DNA of 64,000 nucleotides, from the NCBI RefSeq assembly GCF_000374865.1, contig NZ_KB895452.1, positions 434,001-498,000 on the forward strand, in the 5' to 3' direction. Under the pieces are notes generated by a model, which made no database searches, had not been told where the DNA came from, and worked only from the letters and a program-made list of their open reading frames with translations. Each line of letters begins with the position of its first letter. Position 1 is the first letter of the stretch. Shown piece after piece: positions 39,637 to 50,621 of the stretch. Source of the DNA: Arthrobacter sp. 135MFCol5.1. GTDB taxonomy: Bacteria; Actinomycetota; Actinomycetes; Actinomycetales; Micrococcaceae. Position numbers and translations under genes: made by a program.

Positions 39637-40722
39637 CTAGCGTTCGAGGTCGCCGCGGATGAAGGCTTCGACCTTTTCGCGGGCGAGGTCATCGTTGAAC
39701 TGCTCCGGCGGGGACTTCATGAAGTAGCTCGACGCCGACAGCAGCGGGCCGCCGATGCCACGGTCCAGGCCGATCTTCGCCGCACGGATCGCGTCGATGA
39801 TCACACCGGCCGAGTTCGGCGAGTCCCAGACCTCGAGCTTGTACTCCAGCGAGACGGGGGCGTCACCGAAGTTCCGGCCCTCCAGGCGCACGAACGCCCA
39901 CTTGCGGTCATCGAGCCACTGCACGTAGTCCGACGGGCCGATGTGCACGTCCTTGGCAGCCAGTTCCGCCTCAACGTTCGAGGTCACCGCCTGGGTCTTG
40001 GAGATCTTCTTCGACTCAAGCCGGTCGCGCTCGAGCATGTTCTTGAAGTCCATGTTCCCGCCGACGTTCAGCTGGTACGTCCGGTCCAGGGTCACGCCGC
40101 GGTCCTCGAACAGCTTGGCCATGACGCGGTGCGTGATGGTCGCACCGATCTGGCTCTTGATGTCGTCGCCCACGATCGGCACGCCCGCGGCGGTGAACTT
40201 GTCGGCCCACGCCTTGGTGCCGGCGATGAAGACCGGCAGCGCATTGACGAAGGCCACGCCGGCGTCAATGGCGGCCTGCGCGTAGAACTCTGCCGCCTTC
40301 TGCGAACCCACGGGCAGGTAGCAGACCAGGACATCCACCTTGGCGTCCTTGAGCGCCTGGACAACGTCCACGGGTTCTTCGGTGGATTCCTCGATGGTCT
40401 CGAGGTAGTACTTGCCCAGCCCGTCCAGGGTGTGGCCGCGCTGGACCGTCACACCCGTGGGCGGAACGTCAGCGATTTTGATGGTGTTGTTCTCGCTGGC
40501 CAGGATGGCGTCGGAGAGGTCAACGCCGACCTTCTTGCCGTCGACGTCAAACGCGGCAACAAATTCAACGTCGCCCACGTGGTACTGGCCAAACTCAACG
40601 TGCATCAGGCCCGGAATGGTCTCCGCGGGATCGGCATCCTTGTAGTACTGGACGCCCTGCACCAGCGAAGCGGCGCAGTTGCCCACGCCAACGATTGCAA
40701 CACGGATCGGATGTGAAGACAC
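39637..40722 (-). CDS. ino1: Inositol-3-phosphate synthase
   Basis: Ino1 converts glucose-6-phosphate to 1D-myo-inositol-3-phosphate with NAD. The 361-residue protein is the short actinobacterial type: [19 protein letters not shown] (NAD loop), [25 protein letters not shown], and [14 protein letters not shown] with the catalytic lysines nearby. I chose the GTG at 40722 with AAAGGAG 4 nt upstream. It supplies inositol phosphate for MshA (3 kb upstream) and for phosphatidylinositol. Confidence 0.96.
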   Translation of the reverse strand: MSSHPIRVAIVGVGNCAASLVQGVQYYKDADPAETIPGLMHVEFGQYHVGDVEFVAAFDVDGKKVGVDLSDAILASENNTIKIADVPPTGVTVQRGHTLDGLGKYYLETIEESTEEPVDVVQALKDAKVDVLVCYLPVGSQKAAEFYAQAAIDAGVAFVNALPVFIAGTKAWADKFTAAGVPIVGDDIKSQIGATITHRVMAKLFEDRGVTLDRTYQLNVGGNMDFKNMLERDRLESKKISKTQAVTSNVEAELAAKDVHIGPSDYVQWLDDRKWAFVRLEGRNFGDAPVSLEYKLEVWDSPNSAGVIIDAIRAAKIGLDRGIGGPLLSASSYFMKSPPEQFNDDLAREKVEAFIRGDLER

Positions 40723-40828
40723 AAAACTCCTTTGGGAACAAACGTCAGCCGGCCGGGTATGGCTCCGCAGGAAGTCCGACGGCGGCCGGCTGGCACGGCG
40801 CCGCACGGCGCCTTTTCATACTACCCAA

Positions 40829-40868
40829 CGCAGCGGGACCCGGCGCTGCTGCGCCGGGTCCCGCTGCG
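40829..40868. terminator. Perfect 17-bp stem-loop between AKR and ino1
   Basis: Arms 40829-40845 and 40852-40868 are perfectly complementary with a CTGCTG loop. It lies 39 nt after the aldo/keto reductase stop and upstream of ino1. No U-tract follows on the minus strand, but such tails are often missing in actinobacterial terminators. Confidence 0.65.
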
Positions 40869-40906
40869 TAAGAAAGCTTCGTCAGCGCTGTCCGTTGAAG
40901 CGGACG

Positions 40907-41947
40907 TTACGACTCCTGCTTCCAGAGGTTGATATCGGACTCCACGGCGAACTCGTCGATGGCGGTGAGTTCGTCGGCGGAAAACTCGAGGTTGTTGATG
41001 GCGGAGAGTGTGTCCTCGAGTTGGCTGACGCTGGAGGCGCCCACCAGGGCAGAGGTGACCGGTGAGCCCTTCGGCTGGTCGCGCAGGATCCAGGCGATGG
41101 CCATTTGGGCCAGTGACTGCCCGCGGCCCTCGGCAATGCGCCGCAGCCCGCGGACCCGGTCCAGCTTCTCTTCAGTGATGGAGTCCTCGGAAAGGAACCG
41201 GGCCTTGGCGGCACGGGAATCTTCCGGGATGCCATGGAGGTAGCGGTCGGTGAGCATCCCCTGGGCGAGGGGCGAGAATGCGATGGATCCGGCGCCCACC
41301 TGGTCCAGCGCCTCGTACAGGTTGGGCGATCCGTCCTCGGTCCAGCGGTTCAGCATGGAGTAGCTGGGCTGGTGGATGAGCAGCGGCGTTCCCATCTCTT
41401 TCAGGATCCGGGCTGCCTCAAGCGTCTGCTCAGGAGTGTAGGAGGAGATGCCGGCATAGAGTGCCTTGCCGGACCGGACCGCGTAGTCCAGGGCGCCCAT
41501 GGTCTCTTCCAGCGGCGTCTCGGGATCGGGCCGGTGGCTGTAAAAGATGTCCACGTAATCAAGGCCCATGCGTTGCAGCGACTGGTCGAGGCTGGAGATC
41601 AGGTACTTGCGGGATCCCCACTCGCCGTACGGGCCGGGCCACATGTAATAGCCGGCCTTGGTGGAGATCACCAGTTCGTCCCGGTAGGGCTTGAAGTCGT
41701 CCTTGAGGTGGCGGCCGAAGTTGGTTTCGGCGGAGCCGTCAGGGGGCCCGTAGTTGTTGGCGAGGTCGAAGTGGTTCACGCCGAGGTCGAAGGCCCGGCG
41801 CAGGATGTTCCGTTGCTCTTCAAAGCGCTTGTCGTCGCCGAAGTTGTGCCAGAGGCCCAGGGAGATGGCAGGGAGTTTGAGTCCGCTGCGGCCGACACGG
41901 CGGTAGGGCATGGAGTCGTAGCGGTTGTCCGCTGCTGAATAAGTCAT
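40907..41947 (-). CDS. Aldo/keto reductase, YghZ/MgrA-like
   Basis: This 346-residue AKR is closest to L-glyceraldehyde-3-phosphate reductase types. The catalytic tetrad is suggested by FDLANNYGPPDG (Asp and Tyr), ISTKAGY (Lys) and FYSHRPD (His), and the C-terminal ALVGASSVSQLEDTLSA binds NADPH. I chose the ATG at 41947 with AGGA 8 nt upstream. The gene stands alone and its substrate in the cell is not evident. Confidence 0.92.
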   Translation of the reverse strand: MTYSAADNRYDSMPYRRVGRSGLKLPAISLGLWHNFGDDKRFEEQRNILRRAFDLGVNHFDLANNYGPPDGSAETNFGRHLKDDFKPYRDELVISTKAGYYMWPGPYGEWGSRKYLISSLDQSLQRMGLDYVDIFYSHRPDPETPLEETMGALDYAVRSGKALYAGISSYTPEQTLEAARILKEMGTPLLIHQPSYSMLNRWTEDGSPNLYEALDQVGAGSIAFSPLAQGMLTDRYLHGIPEDSRAAKARFLSEDSITEEKLDRVRGLRRIAEGRGQSLAQMAIAWILRDQPKGSPVTSALVGASSVSQLEDTLSAINNLEFSADELTAIDEFAVESDINLWKQES

Positions 41948-42004
41948 GGGTTCCATCCTGCCAGTTGTGACGCGCTGCACATCATGTGTTAGCGCTCAGC
42001 AGAA

Positions 42005-42036
42005 AAGTTACGCCGCGGATGCCCGCGGCGTAACTT
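42005..42036 (-). terminator. Rho-independent terminator of treXYZ
   Basis: A perfect 14-bp stem (arms 42005-42018 and 42023-42036, loop ATGC) lies 8 nt after the treZ stop and is followed on the minus strand by TTTTCT. Confidence 0.8.
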
Positions 42037-42044
42037 CTCCCTTC

Positions 42045-43811
42045 CTAGGACGCGAGGATGGCCGCGCTCCACGGAGCCAAGGCCAGGTAGCCGCCGTCCA
42101 GGCCGGTCCCGTCATCCGTGGCCAGCAGGACGTTCCCCGAAGCGTCGAGGCGTACCTTCGCGTCGGTGAAATTCACCAGCACCTCAACGGAACCGCGGCG
42201 GAACCGCAGCCAGCCGGCGTCGTCGTCAAACTTCACCTGCGTGCCGTCAAAGCCAAGGCCTGCCAGCTCCGGATGGGAGCGGCGCAGCGCCGTCAGCGAC
42301 CGGTACAGCTCCAGCAACCGGGCGTGCTCGCCCGTGGTGGCCTCGGCCCAGTCCAGCGTGGACCGGCGGAAGGTTTCCGGGTCCTGCGGATCCGGCACGA
42401 CGGCGGGATCCCACCCCATGCGCTCGAACTCCCTGATGCGCCCTTCCGCGGTGGCTTTCCCAAGCTCGGGTTCCGGGTGGGAGGTGAAGAACTGCCACGG
42501 CGTGGTGGCACCGTATTCCTCGCCCATGAACAGCATGGGCGTGAACGGCGAGGTCAGGGTGAGCACCGCGGCCACGGCCAGTTGTCCGTACGACAGGGAC
42601 TGCGAGAGCCTGTCCCCCGTGGCCCGGTTGCCGATCTGGTCGTGGTTCTGGTTGCAGACCACCAGTGCCTCCGGGTGCACCAGGGCACCGTTGATAGGCC
42701 GCCCGTGGTGCCGGCCTCGGAAGCTGGAGTAGCTGCCGTCGTGCAGGAACCCGTCCTTCAGCACCTTGGCCAGCACGGCCAAGGACTCGAAGTCGGAGTA
42801 GTAGCCGGTGGTCTCGCCACTGACATTGACGTGTACCGCGTGGTGGAAGTCGTCGCTCCACTGGCCGGCCAGGCCGTACCCGTTGGCGTCCCGGGGGTAG
42901 ATCAGGCGAGGATTGTTCAGGTCCGATTCGGCAATGAGGGTCTTGGGCAGCCCGGTTTCAGCCGAGACAGCGTCGCCCAAAGCGCCCAATTCCTCAAGGA
43001 TGTGGACTGCGCGCTCATCCCGCAGCGCGTGCACGGCATCGAGGCGGAGTCCGTCCACGTGGTAGTCGCGCAGCCAGAGGGCCGCGTTGTCCAGGATGTA
43101 TTCGCGCACCACATCCGAACCTGGCCCGTCCAGGTTCACCGAGTCGCCCCACGTGTTGGCATCGCCCTGCTTCAGGTACGGGCCGAACTTGGGCAGGTAG
43201 TTGCCGCTGGGTCCCAGGTGGTTGTACACCACGTCCTGGATGACGCCGAGCCCGGCGGCATGGGCGGCATCCACGAACCGCTGGTACGCGGCCGGCCCGC
43301 CGTAGCCCTCGTGCACCGCGTACCACTGGACGCCGTCGTAGCCCCAGTTGTGCGTTCCGTTGAACCCGTTGACCGGCAACAGCTCCACGAAGTCGATGCC
43401 CAGGTCCACCAGGTAGCCCAGCTTGTCCACCGCGGCATCCAGGGTTCCTTCGGGAGTAAAGGTGCCCACGTGGAGTTCGTAGATCACGGAACCCTGCAGA
43501 TCCTTGCCGCGCCACCCCGTGTCCTGCCACGCGAAGGAGGCAGGATCGTAGGTGCGGGACAGCTTGTGCACACCGGCGGGCAGGCGGCGCGACCTTGGAT
43601 CCGGGACAGGAGTGGAGTCCCCGTCCAGCAGGTAGCCGTAGTCCACATCGCCGCCGGCCGGGGCGTCAGGTGCGGTCCACCATCCCTCGGATCCGGGAGC
43701 CGTGTCCATTTTCTGCATGGGGTATGCACGGCCATCGGCCTGCAGGACCACCGATGAAGCGTCCGGCGCCCACACATCGAACCGCCCGGGGCCAGCGTTG
43801 ACGAGCGTCAT
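42045..43811 (-). CDS. treZ: Malto-oligosyltrehalose trehalohydrolase
   Basis: TreZ releases trehalose from maltooligosyl-trehalose, the last step of the TreY-TreZ route. The 588-residue GH13 protein has an N-terminal CBM48-like domain and the barrel with [10 protein letters not shown] (nucleophile Asp) and LIAESDLN (acid Glu). The ATG at 43811 overlaps the treY stop by 4 nt. The open frame continues upstream for 217 codons but overlaps treY, so it is not coding there. Confidence 0.97.
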   Translation of the reverse strand: MTLVNAGPGRFDVWAPDASSVVLQADGRAYPMQKMDTAPGSEGWWTAPDAPAGGDVDYGYLLDGDSTPVPDPRSRRLPAGVHKLSRTYDPASFAWQDTGWRGKDLQGSVIYELHVGTFTPEGTLDAAVDKLGYLVDLGIDFVELLPVNGFNGTHNWGYDGVQWYAVHEGYGGPAAYQRFVDAAHAAGLGVIQDVVYNHLGPSGNYLPKFGPYLKQGDANTWGDSVNLDGPGSDVVREYILDNAALWLRDYHVDGLRLDAVHALRDERAVHILEELGALGDAVSAETGLPKTLIAESDLNNPRLIYPRDANGYGLAGQWSDDFHHAVHVNVSGETTGYYSDFESLAVLAKVLKDGFLHDGSYSSFRGRHHGRPINGALVHPEALVVCNQNHDQIGNRATGDRLSQSLSYGQLAVAAVLTLTSPFTPMLFMGEEYGATTPWQFFTSHPEPELGKATAEGRIREFERMGWDPAVVPDPQDPETFRRSTLDWAEATTGEHARLLELYRSLTALRRSHPELAGLGFDGTQVKFDDDAGWLRFRRGSVEVLVNFTDAKVRLDASGNVLLATDDGTGLDGGYLALAPWSAAILAS

Positions 43812-46135
43812 TCGTTCCCTCCATCCACGGGGACCAGCAGGGCCACCGGGTAGGTGCCCAGCAGCTCGGCCACGGCAATCGGGCCCGGTCCGTAGCCGGC
43901 GCCCGTCAGTTCGTCGCGCATGGCGGTGGAAAGGTCGACGGCGGTGTCCCGCCAGCCGCCGCCGGCTTCCAGTCCGGCCGGGAGCCGGGTAGCAAGTGCC
44001 AGCACACCGGTGGAGGCCTCGGTTCCGCGGGAGAACGCGAGCAGGTGATCTGCTGCGGCCCCGGTGGCGGCCACGGGAGCGTAGCCCTGGAACAGCTCGG
44101 GCCGGTCCCGCCGCAGGCGCAACGCCCGCGAGGTGACCAGAAGCTTGCTGGCTTCCGTGCCCGCGGCCGGCAACTGTCCGGCGTCGAGCTTTGCCAGCTC
44201 CGCCTGCCGGACAGCAAAGTCCACCGGCCGGCGGTTGTCCGGGTCCGTGAGTGACCGTTCCCAGAACTCGCTGCCCTGGTATACATCCGGCACACCCGGC
44301 ATGGTCAGCTGGACCAGCTTTGCCGACACCGAATTGGCTGCGGAAAAGGCGTCGATGCGGGCCACGAAGTCCGCGACCACCTTGGCAACCTTCGCGTCGT
44401 CGAACACCGCATCCACGGCGGCCTTCACCTTGGACTCGAAGTCCTCGTTGGGATCGGTCCACGTGGTGGAGTTGCCCGCCTCCCGGGCGGCCTTTTCCGC
44501 ATACCCCTGCAACCGCTCACGGCTGGCGGGCCAGGCGCCGATGATTGCCTGCCACAGCAGGTTCTCGTACGGGCCGTCGGGGATCGGCGCCAGGCCACGT
44601 AGCGTGTCCAGCGTTTCCGCCCACTCCCGCGGCAGTTCGGCGATGACCGAGATCCGGGCCCTGGCGTCCTCGCTGCGCTTGGTGTCGTGGGTGGACAGGG
44701 TGGTCATGGACAGCGGCAGGTCCTGCTGGCGCCGCTGCATCCGCCGGTGGAATTCCTCCGGGGCCACGGCGAATTCGGTGGGTTCGGCGCCCACCTCGGT
44801 CAGGGTGCCCAGCCGGGTGTAGCGGTAGAACGCGGTATCCTCCACGCCCTTGGCCATAACCATGCCGGAGGTCTGCTGGAACCGGATGGCGATGGGGTTG
44901 GCAGGGTCCAGGAGCAGCGGGAGGAGGGTGCCCACCGCGACGTCCAGGTCCGGCCGGTGCGCTGCGGCGGATTCGCAGGCTTCCTTGAGGACGTCGGCGC
45001 CTACCGGCAGGTAGGACCGGTACACCGGGAAGGATGCGATGATCTCGGCGATGGCGTCGGCTGCCTGGTCCACGCTGAGCCCGTACGACCCGGGAACCAG
45101 CCGGGCCAGCCGCAGCACCTCCGAACGCAGGATGCCATCGGCAATCATGCGCTTGGTACCGCGGATCATGGCTGCATAGTCCGCCGGTTCCGCGGTCCCA
45201 CGCAGACCGGAATCCAGGGCGTCGAGGGCCTGTTGGCCTGCCGGGTCCACGAAGACCCTGTCCACGTCGGCCAGCGCGTCATAACCGGTGGTGCCCTCGC
45301 AGGCGAACTCCTGGGGCAGGACTTCACCCGGTTCCAGGATCTTTTCCACCAGGACGTAGGCACCGCCGCTGAGGTCCTTGAGCCACCGGAGGTAGCCGGC
45401 GGGATCCGCGAGGCCGTCCGGATGGTCCACACGGAGCCCGTCCACCAGGCCCTCGGTGAACCAGCGGCCTACCTCCGCATGCGCCTGTTCGAAGACGGAA
45501 GGTACCTCGACCCGGATCCCGGCGAGGGTGGTCACCGCGAAGAAGCGCCGATAGTTCAGCTCGGCATCGGCACGGCGCCAGTCCATCAGTTGGTAGTGCT
45601 GGCGGGCGTGGACGTCCTGCGGGGAGTCCCCTTCGGTGTACGTGCCCTCGGCCAGCGGAAACCGGTGGTCGTAGTAGCGGAGTTCGCCGTCTTTGACCTC
45701 AAGTTTGTCCAGGTCGGCGTCCGATCCCAGCATGGGAAGCCGGACTTTTCCGCCGCCCAGTTCCCAGTCGACGTCGAAGGCTTCGGCGTAAGGGGACTCG
45801 CGGCCCTCCTTCAGCAGCGACCACCACCACGGGTTCTGTGGCGGTGAGGCCACGCCCACGTGGTTCGGCACAATGTCCACCAGGACGCCCATGCCGTGCT
45901 CGCGGGCCGCCTTGGAGAGGGCTAGGAGGCCTTCGGGGCCGCCGCGTTCAGGGTCGACGGCAGAGGGGTCGGTTACGTCGTAACCGTGGTCCGAGCCCTC
46001 CTCCGCCGTAAGGATGGGAGACAGGTACACCCAGTCCACGCCGAGGTCCTTCAGGTACGGGACCTTCTCTGCGGCGTCGAAGAGGGTGAAGCTGCTCCGG
46101 ATTTGGAGCCGGTAGGTGGAAGTCGGCGTCCTCAT
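43808..46135 (-). CDS. treY: Malto-oligosyltrehalose synthase
   Basis: TreY converts the reducing end of maltodextrins to an alpha,alpha-1,1 bond. The 775-residue GH13_26 protein starts [19 protein letters not shown], with [18 protein letters not shown] (nucleophile) and VEKILEPGE (acid/base). It overlaps treX upstream and treZ downstream by 4 nt each, so the three genes are one coupled operon in the order treX-treY-treZ. Confidence 0.98.
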   Translation of the reverse strand: MRTPTSTYRLQIRSSFTLFDAAEKVPYLKDLGVDWVYLSPILTAEEGSDHGYDVTDPSAVDPERGGPEGLLALSKAAREHGMGVLVDIVPNHVGVASPPQNPWWWSLLKEGRESPYAEAFDVDWELGGGKVRLPMLGSDADLDKLEVKDGELRYYDHRFPLAEGTYTEGDSPQDVHARQHYQLMDWRRADAELNYRRFFAVTTLAGIRVEVPSVFEQAHAEVGRWFTEGLVDGLRVDHPDGLADPAGYLRWLKDLSGGAYVLVEKILEPGEVLPQEFACEGTTGYDALADVDRVFVDPAGQQALDALDSGLRGTAEPADYAAMIRGTKRMIADGILRSEVLRLARLVPGSYGLSVDQAADAIAEIIASFPVYRSYLPVGADVLKEACESAAAHRPDLDVAVGTLLPLLLDPANPIAIRFQQTSGMVMAKGVEDTAFYRYTRLGTLTEVGAEPTEFAVAPEEFHRRMQRRQQDLPLSMTTLSTHDTKRSEDARARISVIAELPREWAETLDTLRGLAPIPDGPYENLLWQAIIGAWPASRERLQGYAEKAAREAGNSTTWTDPNEDFESKVKAAVDAVFDDAKVAKVVADFVARIDAFSAANSVSAKLVQLTMPGVPDVYQGSEFWERSLTDPDNRRPVDFAVRQAELAKLDAGQLPAAGTEASKLLVTSRALRLRRDRPELFQGYAPVAATGAAADHLLAFSRGTEASTGVLALATRLPAGLEAGGGWRDTAVDLSTAMRDELTGAGYGPGPIAVAELLGTYPVALLVPVDGGNE

Positions 46136-48438
46136 TTGTCGGTTGCCTTTGTGGCACCCGTTTCGGTTGCCTTTTCGTCAGCTGCGTCGGCGGCTTCGGT
46201 GGCTTCGGTTGCCCGCGCCTCGCTCGCCTCCGCTGCCTTGGTCTGGGCCTCCACCATCTCCCCCTGGGCCTCTTCGTGTTCTGCCATGGAGGCCAGGGAC
46301 GCGGCTGCCGAGGTATCCACTTCAGTCTCGGGGCCTGAGTAGGCGCGCAGTACCACCATCGACTTGGCATCCAGTGCCAGGGTTGCGCCGGCTTTGAGCG
46401 GTTCGTAGGCTTCGGCCTGCGCTGCCGTATCGATCAGGACTTCCCAGTACTGGGAGTATTCGTCCGAGGGCAGGCAGAAGTCCACGACGTCGTCGTGGGC
46501 GTTGAACGCCATGATGAAGCTGTCGTCGGTGATGCGGCGGCCGCGTGAATCCTGCTCCTGGATGCCGTCGCCGTTGTAGAACACGCCGATGGTCCGGCCG
46601 AAGCCGCTTCCCCAGTCTTCGGGCCGCATCTCGGTGCCGTCGGTCTTCAGCCAGACGATGTCCGGGAGCTTTTCGCCCTCACCACGGACTACCGGGCGGC
46701 CGTCGAAGAAGCGGCTGCGCCGGAACGTGGGGTGGTCGTGCCGGAGCTTGTTGACGAACGCGGTGAATTCCACCAGCGGCTGGTCCATGGCTTCCCAGTG
46801 GATCCAGCTGAGCTCGGAGTCCTGGCAGTAGGTGTTGTTGTTGCCCTGCTGCGTGCGGCCCAGTTCGTCGCCGTGCAGCAGCATGGGCACGCCCTGCGAG
46901 AGCATCAGGGTGGCGATGAAGTTCCGCTGCTGCCGGGCCCGCAGGGTCAGGACCTTGTCGTCGTCAGTGTCGCCTTCAACGCCGCAGTTCCAGGACCTGT
47001 TGTGCGATTCGCCGTCGTTGTTGCCTTCGCCGTTGGCCTCGTTGTGCTTCTCGTTGTAGGAAACGAGGTCGCGCATGGTGAAGCCGTCGTGGGCGGTGAC
47101 GAAGTTGATCGACGCCACCGGGCGGCGGGCGGAGCTTTCGTAGAGGTCTGCGGAACCGGTCAGGCGGGATGCGAATTCGCCCAGGGTGGCCGGTTCGCCG
47201 CGCCAGAAGTCGCGGACGGTGTCGCGGTACTTACCGTTCCACTCCGTCCACTGCGGCGGGAAGTTGCCCACCTGGTAGCCGCCGGGGCCAACGTCCCACG
47301 GCTCGGCGATGAGCTTGACCTGGGAAACGATCGGATCCTGCTGGATGAGTTCGAAGAACGTTGAGAGCTTGTCCACGTCGTAGAACTCGCGGGCCAGGGT
47401 GGAGGCGAGGTCGAACCGGAAGCCGTCCACGTGCATCTCGGTGACCCAGTAGCGAAGGGAGTCCATCAGCAGCTGGAGGGAGTGCGGGTGGCGTACGTTC
47501 AGCGAGTTGCCCGTGCCGGTGTAGTCCATGTAGTGCTTGAGGTCGTTGTCCACCAGGCGGTAGTAGGCCTGGTTGTCGATTCCCTTGAAGGACAGCGTGG
47601 GGCCAAGGTGGTTGCCTTCGGCGGTGTGGTTGTAGACGACGTCGAGGATCACTTCGATGCCGGCCCGGTGCAGGTCGCGGACCATGGCCTTGAACTCCTG
47701 GACCTGGTGCCCGACGTCGCCGGTGGCGCTGTAGGTGTTCTGCGGGGCGAAGAACCCGATGGTGTTGTAGCCCCAGTAGTTGTTGAGCCCCTTCTCCACC
47801 AGGGTTCCGTCATTGACGAACTGGTGGACCGGCATGAGCTCAATGGCGGTGACGCCAAGCTTCTTCAGGTGCTCAATCACGGCCGGATGCGCCACGCCGG
47901 CGTAGGTGCCGCGCTGCTCTTCGGGAATCTCCGGGTGGAGTTCGGTCAGGCCCTTGACGTGGGCTTCGTAGATCACGGACTGGTGGTAGGGAATCCGCAG
48001 CTGGCGGTCGCCGTCCCATTCGAAGAACGGGTTGATGACCACGCCGTGCATGGTGTGCGGGGCGGAGTCGGCGTCGTTGCGGGAGTCCGGGTCGCCAAAC
48101 TCGTAGGAGAACAGGGCCGGGTCCCAGTCGATCTGGCCCTGGATGGCCTTGGCGTAAGGATCCATCAGCAGTTTGTTCGGGTTGAAACGGTTTCCGCTGG
48201 CGGGGTCGTACGGACCATGGACGCGGTAGCCGTACTTCTGGCCGGGCTGGATGTGCGGCAGGTAGCAGTGCCAAACATAGCCGTCCACCTCGGTCAGTTC
48301 GATCCGGGTCTCGGTCAGGTCATCAGCCAGGAGGCAGAGTTCGACCCGCTCGGCCCGCTCGCTGAACAGGGCGAAATTGGTGCCGGTGCCATCAAAGGTC
48401 GCTCCCAGCGGATAGGCAGTTCCAGGCCAGACTTCCAT
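46132..48438 (-). CDS. treX: Glycogen debranching enzyme TreX/GlgX
   Basis: TreX removes alpha-1,6 branches from glycogen and so feeds TreY with linear maltodextrin. The 768-residue GH13_11 protein has a CBM48 domain, then [12 protein letters not shown] (nucleophile) and [13 protein letters not shown] (acid). The last 65 or so residues are an Ala/Glu/Thr-rich, low-complexity tail ([20 protein letters not shown]) not needed for the fold. The ATG at 48438 was chosen because GAGGAG lies 4 nt upstream; an ATG 12 nt earlier overlaps that ribosome binding site. Confidence 0.96.
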   Translation of the reverse strand: MEVWPGTAYPLGATFDGTGTNFALFSERAERVELCLLADDLTETRIELTEVDGYVWHCYLPHIQPGQKYGYRVHGPYDPASGNRFNPNKLLMDPYAKAIQGQIDWDPALFSYEFGDPDSRNDADSAPHTMHGVVINPFFEWDGDRQLRIPYHQSVIYEAHVKGLTELHPEIPEEQRGTYAGVAHPAVIEHLKKLGVTAIELMPVHQFVNDGTLVEKGLNNYWGYNTIGFFAPQNTYSATGDVGHQVQEFKAMVRDLHRAGIEVILDVVYNHTAEGNHLGPTLSFKGIDNQAYYRLVDNDLKHYMDYTGTGNSLNVRHPHSLQLLMDSLRYWVTEMHVDGFRFDLASTLAREFYDVDKLSTFFELIQQDPIVSQVKLIAEPWDVGPGGYQVGNFPPQWTEWNGKYRDTVRDFWRGEPATLGEFASRLTGSADLYESSARRPVASINFVTAHDGFTMRDLVSYNEKHNEANGEGNNDGESHNRSWNCGVEGDTDDDKVLTLRARQQRNFIATLMLSQGVPMLLHGDELGRTQQGNNNTYCQDSELSWIHWEAMDQPLVEFTAFVNKLRHDHPTFRRSRFFDGRPVVRGEGEKLPDIVWLKTDGTEMRPEDWGSGFGRTIGVFYNGDGIQEQDSRGRRITDDSFIMAFNAHDDVVDFCLPSDEYSQYWEVLIDTAAQAEAYEPLKAGATLALDAKSMVVLRAYSGPETEVDTSAAASLASMAEHEEAQGEMVEAQTKAAEASEARATEATEAADAADEKATETGATKATDK

Positions 48439-48507
48439 CGTGCTCCTCATTTTGTGGTCAGCAGCAGAGGGCATCGGAACGCCCCTGCTGCTGGTGCGAA
48501 CTAATGC

Positions 48508-50103
48508 CTACCGTAGTGGTTGGCTGTGACTATTACGTTTCCAGGCTCCATATTTACTAAGCATGCTGACTTTACCCCAAATTTCAGGTATACCCTCCGC
48601 GATGCGGGCCGCCGTGACGGGTCCGCCCGCCACGGACTCCGACGCGGCCGTCCCGGCGCGCCCATGCAGCGCGGCTCCGAGTGCGGCCAGGGCTGCCCAG
48701 CGGTCGTCGTCGTCCAGGCCCAGCTGGCGGAAAGGTTCGACGGCGGACCCCGCCTGGGCGAGCAGCGCGCCGATGACACCGGCCAGGACGTCACCGCTCC
48801 CGGCCGTGGCCAGCCAAGGGGTGCCGTCCGCCTGGCTGAAGGTCTGGCCGGATGGCGAAGCCACCAGCGTGGTGGCGCCCTTGAGCAGGACGGTGGCACC
48901 GGTACGGTCGGCAGCGCGGCGGACGGCGTCGAGGGTACCCGCTTCCACGGCCTCCCGGTCTTCGCCGCCACCGAGCCGCTGGAACAGTGAGGCAAGCTCC
49001 CCGGCATGCGGGGTCAGCACCACATGCGGCGCCAGCGTGTCCGGGAGGGCAGGCAAGGCGCCGGCGTCAGCCACGACCGGCAGGCCGGACGTGACGGCAT
49101 CGCCGGCGCGGGCCAGTTGGCCATGGTCCTTTGGGCCCATGCCGGAGCCCACCAGCCAGGCCTGCACGCGGTTTTCCGCGACGCTCCCCGTGCTGCACAC
49201 GACCTCGGGGCAGGATTGGCGGACCAGGTGGGCCACTGAAGGCGGGCCAAGGTAGCGGACCATGCCCGAGCCTGCGGCCAGCGCCCCACGGCAGGCGAGG
49301 ACGGCGGCACCGGGATAGTCTTCAGAGCCGGCCACCACTCCCAGCACACCCCGGGAGTACTTGTGGGCGCGCCGGGCGGGGTGCGGCAGCAGGCCTGCCA
49401 TCTCGGCGCCTTCAAGCCTGTGCAGGGACGGCTGCGGAAAGTGCTCTTCAATCCCGATCGGTACCACCAGGACGCGGCCGGCATAGTCGGCTCCGGGATC
49501 GGCCAGCAGCCCGGACTTCGCTCCCCCGAACGTCACCGTCAGGTCCGCCATGAGCACCTCGCCGGCGGTCTCTCCGCTGTCCGCGTCGACGCCGCTGGGG
49601 AGGTCGCAGGCCACCACCAGGCCGTGGGCGCCGCCGGCTGTCCGCGCGCCCGCAAGGGCCTGGACGAAGTCTGCGGCGAGTCCCCGAAGGCCGCCCTTGG
49701 CGCCGGTTCCCAGAACGGCGTCTATGACGACGTCGGCGCGCGCGGCTTCCGCCGCCAGCTCCGGAAGTGCCTCTTCGGTGAGGCGGTTCACCCGGCCGCC
49801 GGCGCGCTCGAATGCGTCGAGGCCGCCGGAATGGGCGGTGTCCCCGGTGAGTACCGCCGTCGTACGCATTCCCCGGGCGGCGAGGAAGGCAGCAGCGTAG
49901 AGCCCGTCTCCACCGTTGTTGCCCTTTCCCGCCAGCACCACCACGTTGGCGCCGTACAGGCGGGCACCGCGTGAACGAAGCTCATGGACGACGCCGGTGG
50001 CCAGGCCGTGCGCGGCGCGGAGCATGAGTTCCTCTCCGCGCCCGGCGGCGAGGAGGGGTTCTTCGGCTGCGCGGACCTGGGTTCCGGTATAGGCGGTGAT
50101 CAT
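48508..50103 (-). CDS. nnr: Bifunctional NAD(P)H-hydrate repair enzyme
   Basis: Nnr repairs hydrated NAD(P)H with an N-terminal epimerase and a C-terminal dehydratase. The 531-residue fusion has VVLAGKGNNGGDGLYAA in the epimerase half and ATAGSGDVLAGVIGALLAQ in the ribokinase-like dehydratase half. The last 25 or so residues (after GIPEIWG) are basic and not part of the fold. It follows acpS by 15 nt in the same direction, a usual actinobacterial pair. Confidence 0.96.
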   Translation of the reverse strand: MITAYTGTQVRAAEEPLLAAGRGEELMLRAAHGLATGVVHELRSRGARLYGANVVVLAGKGNNGGDGLYAAAFLAARGMRTTAVLTGDTAHSGGLDAFERAGGRVNRLTEEALPELAAEAARADVVIDAVLGTGAKGGLRGLAADFVQALAGARTAGGAHGLVVACDLPSGVDADSGETAGEVLMADLTVTFGGAKSGLLADPGADYAGRVLVVPIGIEEHFPQPSLHRLEGAEMAGLLPHPARRAHKYSRGVLGVVAGSEDYPGAAVLACRGALAAGSGMVRYLGPPSVAHLVRQSCPEVVCSTGSVAENRVQAWLVGSGMGPKDHGQLARAGDAVTSGLPVVADAGALPALPDTLAPHVVLTPHAGELASLFQRLGGGEDREAVEAGTLDAVRRAADRTGATVLLKGATTLVASPSGQTFSQADGTPWLATAGSGDVLAGVIGALLAQAGSAVEPFRQLGLDDDDRWAALAALGAALHGRAGTAASESVAGGPVTAARIAEGIPEIWGKVSMLSKYGAWKRNSHSQPLR

Positions 50104-50118
50104 GCGGCGGCCGCCGGG

Positions 50119-50466
50119 TCAGCCTTCGGCCAGTACCGTTGCGGTGGCGATGCCGCCGTCGTGGCTGATGGACAGGTGCCAGCGTTTGACGCCCTTGGCC
50201 TCGGCAACCGCCAGGACGGTGCCCTTGACCTGGACGGTGGGCCCGTTCTGGTCCAGGCCGATCCAGCAGTCCTGCCAGTTCATTCCGGCAGGCGCGCCGA
50301 GGACCTTGGCCACGGCTTCCTTGGCCGCGAACCGGGCAGCCAGGGACCGGGTGTTCAGTTCCCGCTCCGCGGGGACGAACAGGCGGTCCCTCAGCCCGGG
50401 TGTGCGCTCCAGCTGGCGGCCGAACCGCTCGATGTCTACTACGTCTACCCCAATGCCAACGATCAT
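50119..50466 (-). CDS. acpS: Holo-[acyl-carrier-protein] synthase
   Basis: AcpS moves 4'-phosphopantetheine from CoA to ACP for fatty acid synthesis. The 115-residue protein has the two signature motifs, [15 protein letters not shown] (Asp) and [15 protein letters not shown] (Glu, Lys). It uses CoA, whose synthesis needs CoaA encoded nearby. The ATG at 50466 is 6 nt behind TAGAAT. Confidence 0.97.
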   Translation of the reverse strand: MIVGIGVDVVDIERFGRQLERTPGLRDRLFVPAERELNTRSLAARFAAKEAVAKVLGAPAGMNWQDCWIGLDQNGPTVQVKGTVLAVAEAKGVKRWHLSISHDGGIATATVLAEG

Positions 50467-50472
50467 GGGCTC

Positions 50473-50478
50473 ATTCTA
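50473..50478 (-). promoter_or_regulatory. -10 box of acpS-nnr, leaderless start
   Basis: TAGAAT on the minus strand, then GAGCCC, then the ATG of acpS. No ribosome binding site is present. Confidence 0.62.
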
Positions 50479-50565
50479 CGGTGGGACCCTCCCCCGCACG
50501 CCCGGGTGCACCGCCGTTGGCGCGGGTTCTTTCCGTTGTCCGCCGATAGCGCAATTGCGTGGGTT

Positions 50566-50609
50566 AACGCGGGAAGCCCCGGGCTTGTGGGCCCGGGGCT
50601 TCCCGCGTT
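50566..50609. terminator. Perfect 19-bp stem-loop after glmS
   Basis: Arms 50566-50584 and 50591-50609 are fully complementary around TTGTGG, starting 13 nt past the glmS stop. There is no U-tract in the glmS direction; the strong stem still makes termination likely. Confidence 0.7.
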
Positions 50610-50621
50610 GGGGAGTCACCG

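Noticed and set aside
43812..44462. N-terminal extension of treZ by 217 codons
   Set aside because: It overlaps treY in another frame and has no homology to TreZ; the ATG at 43811 overlaps the treY stop as expected for a coupled operon.
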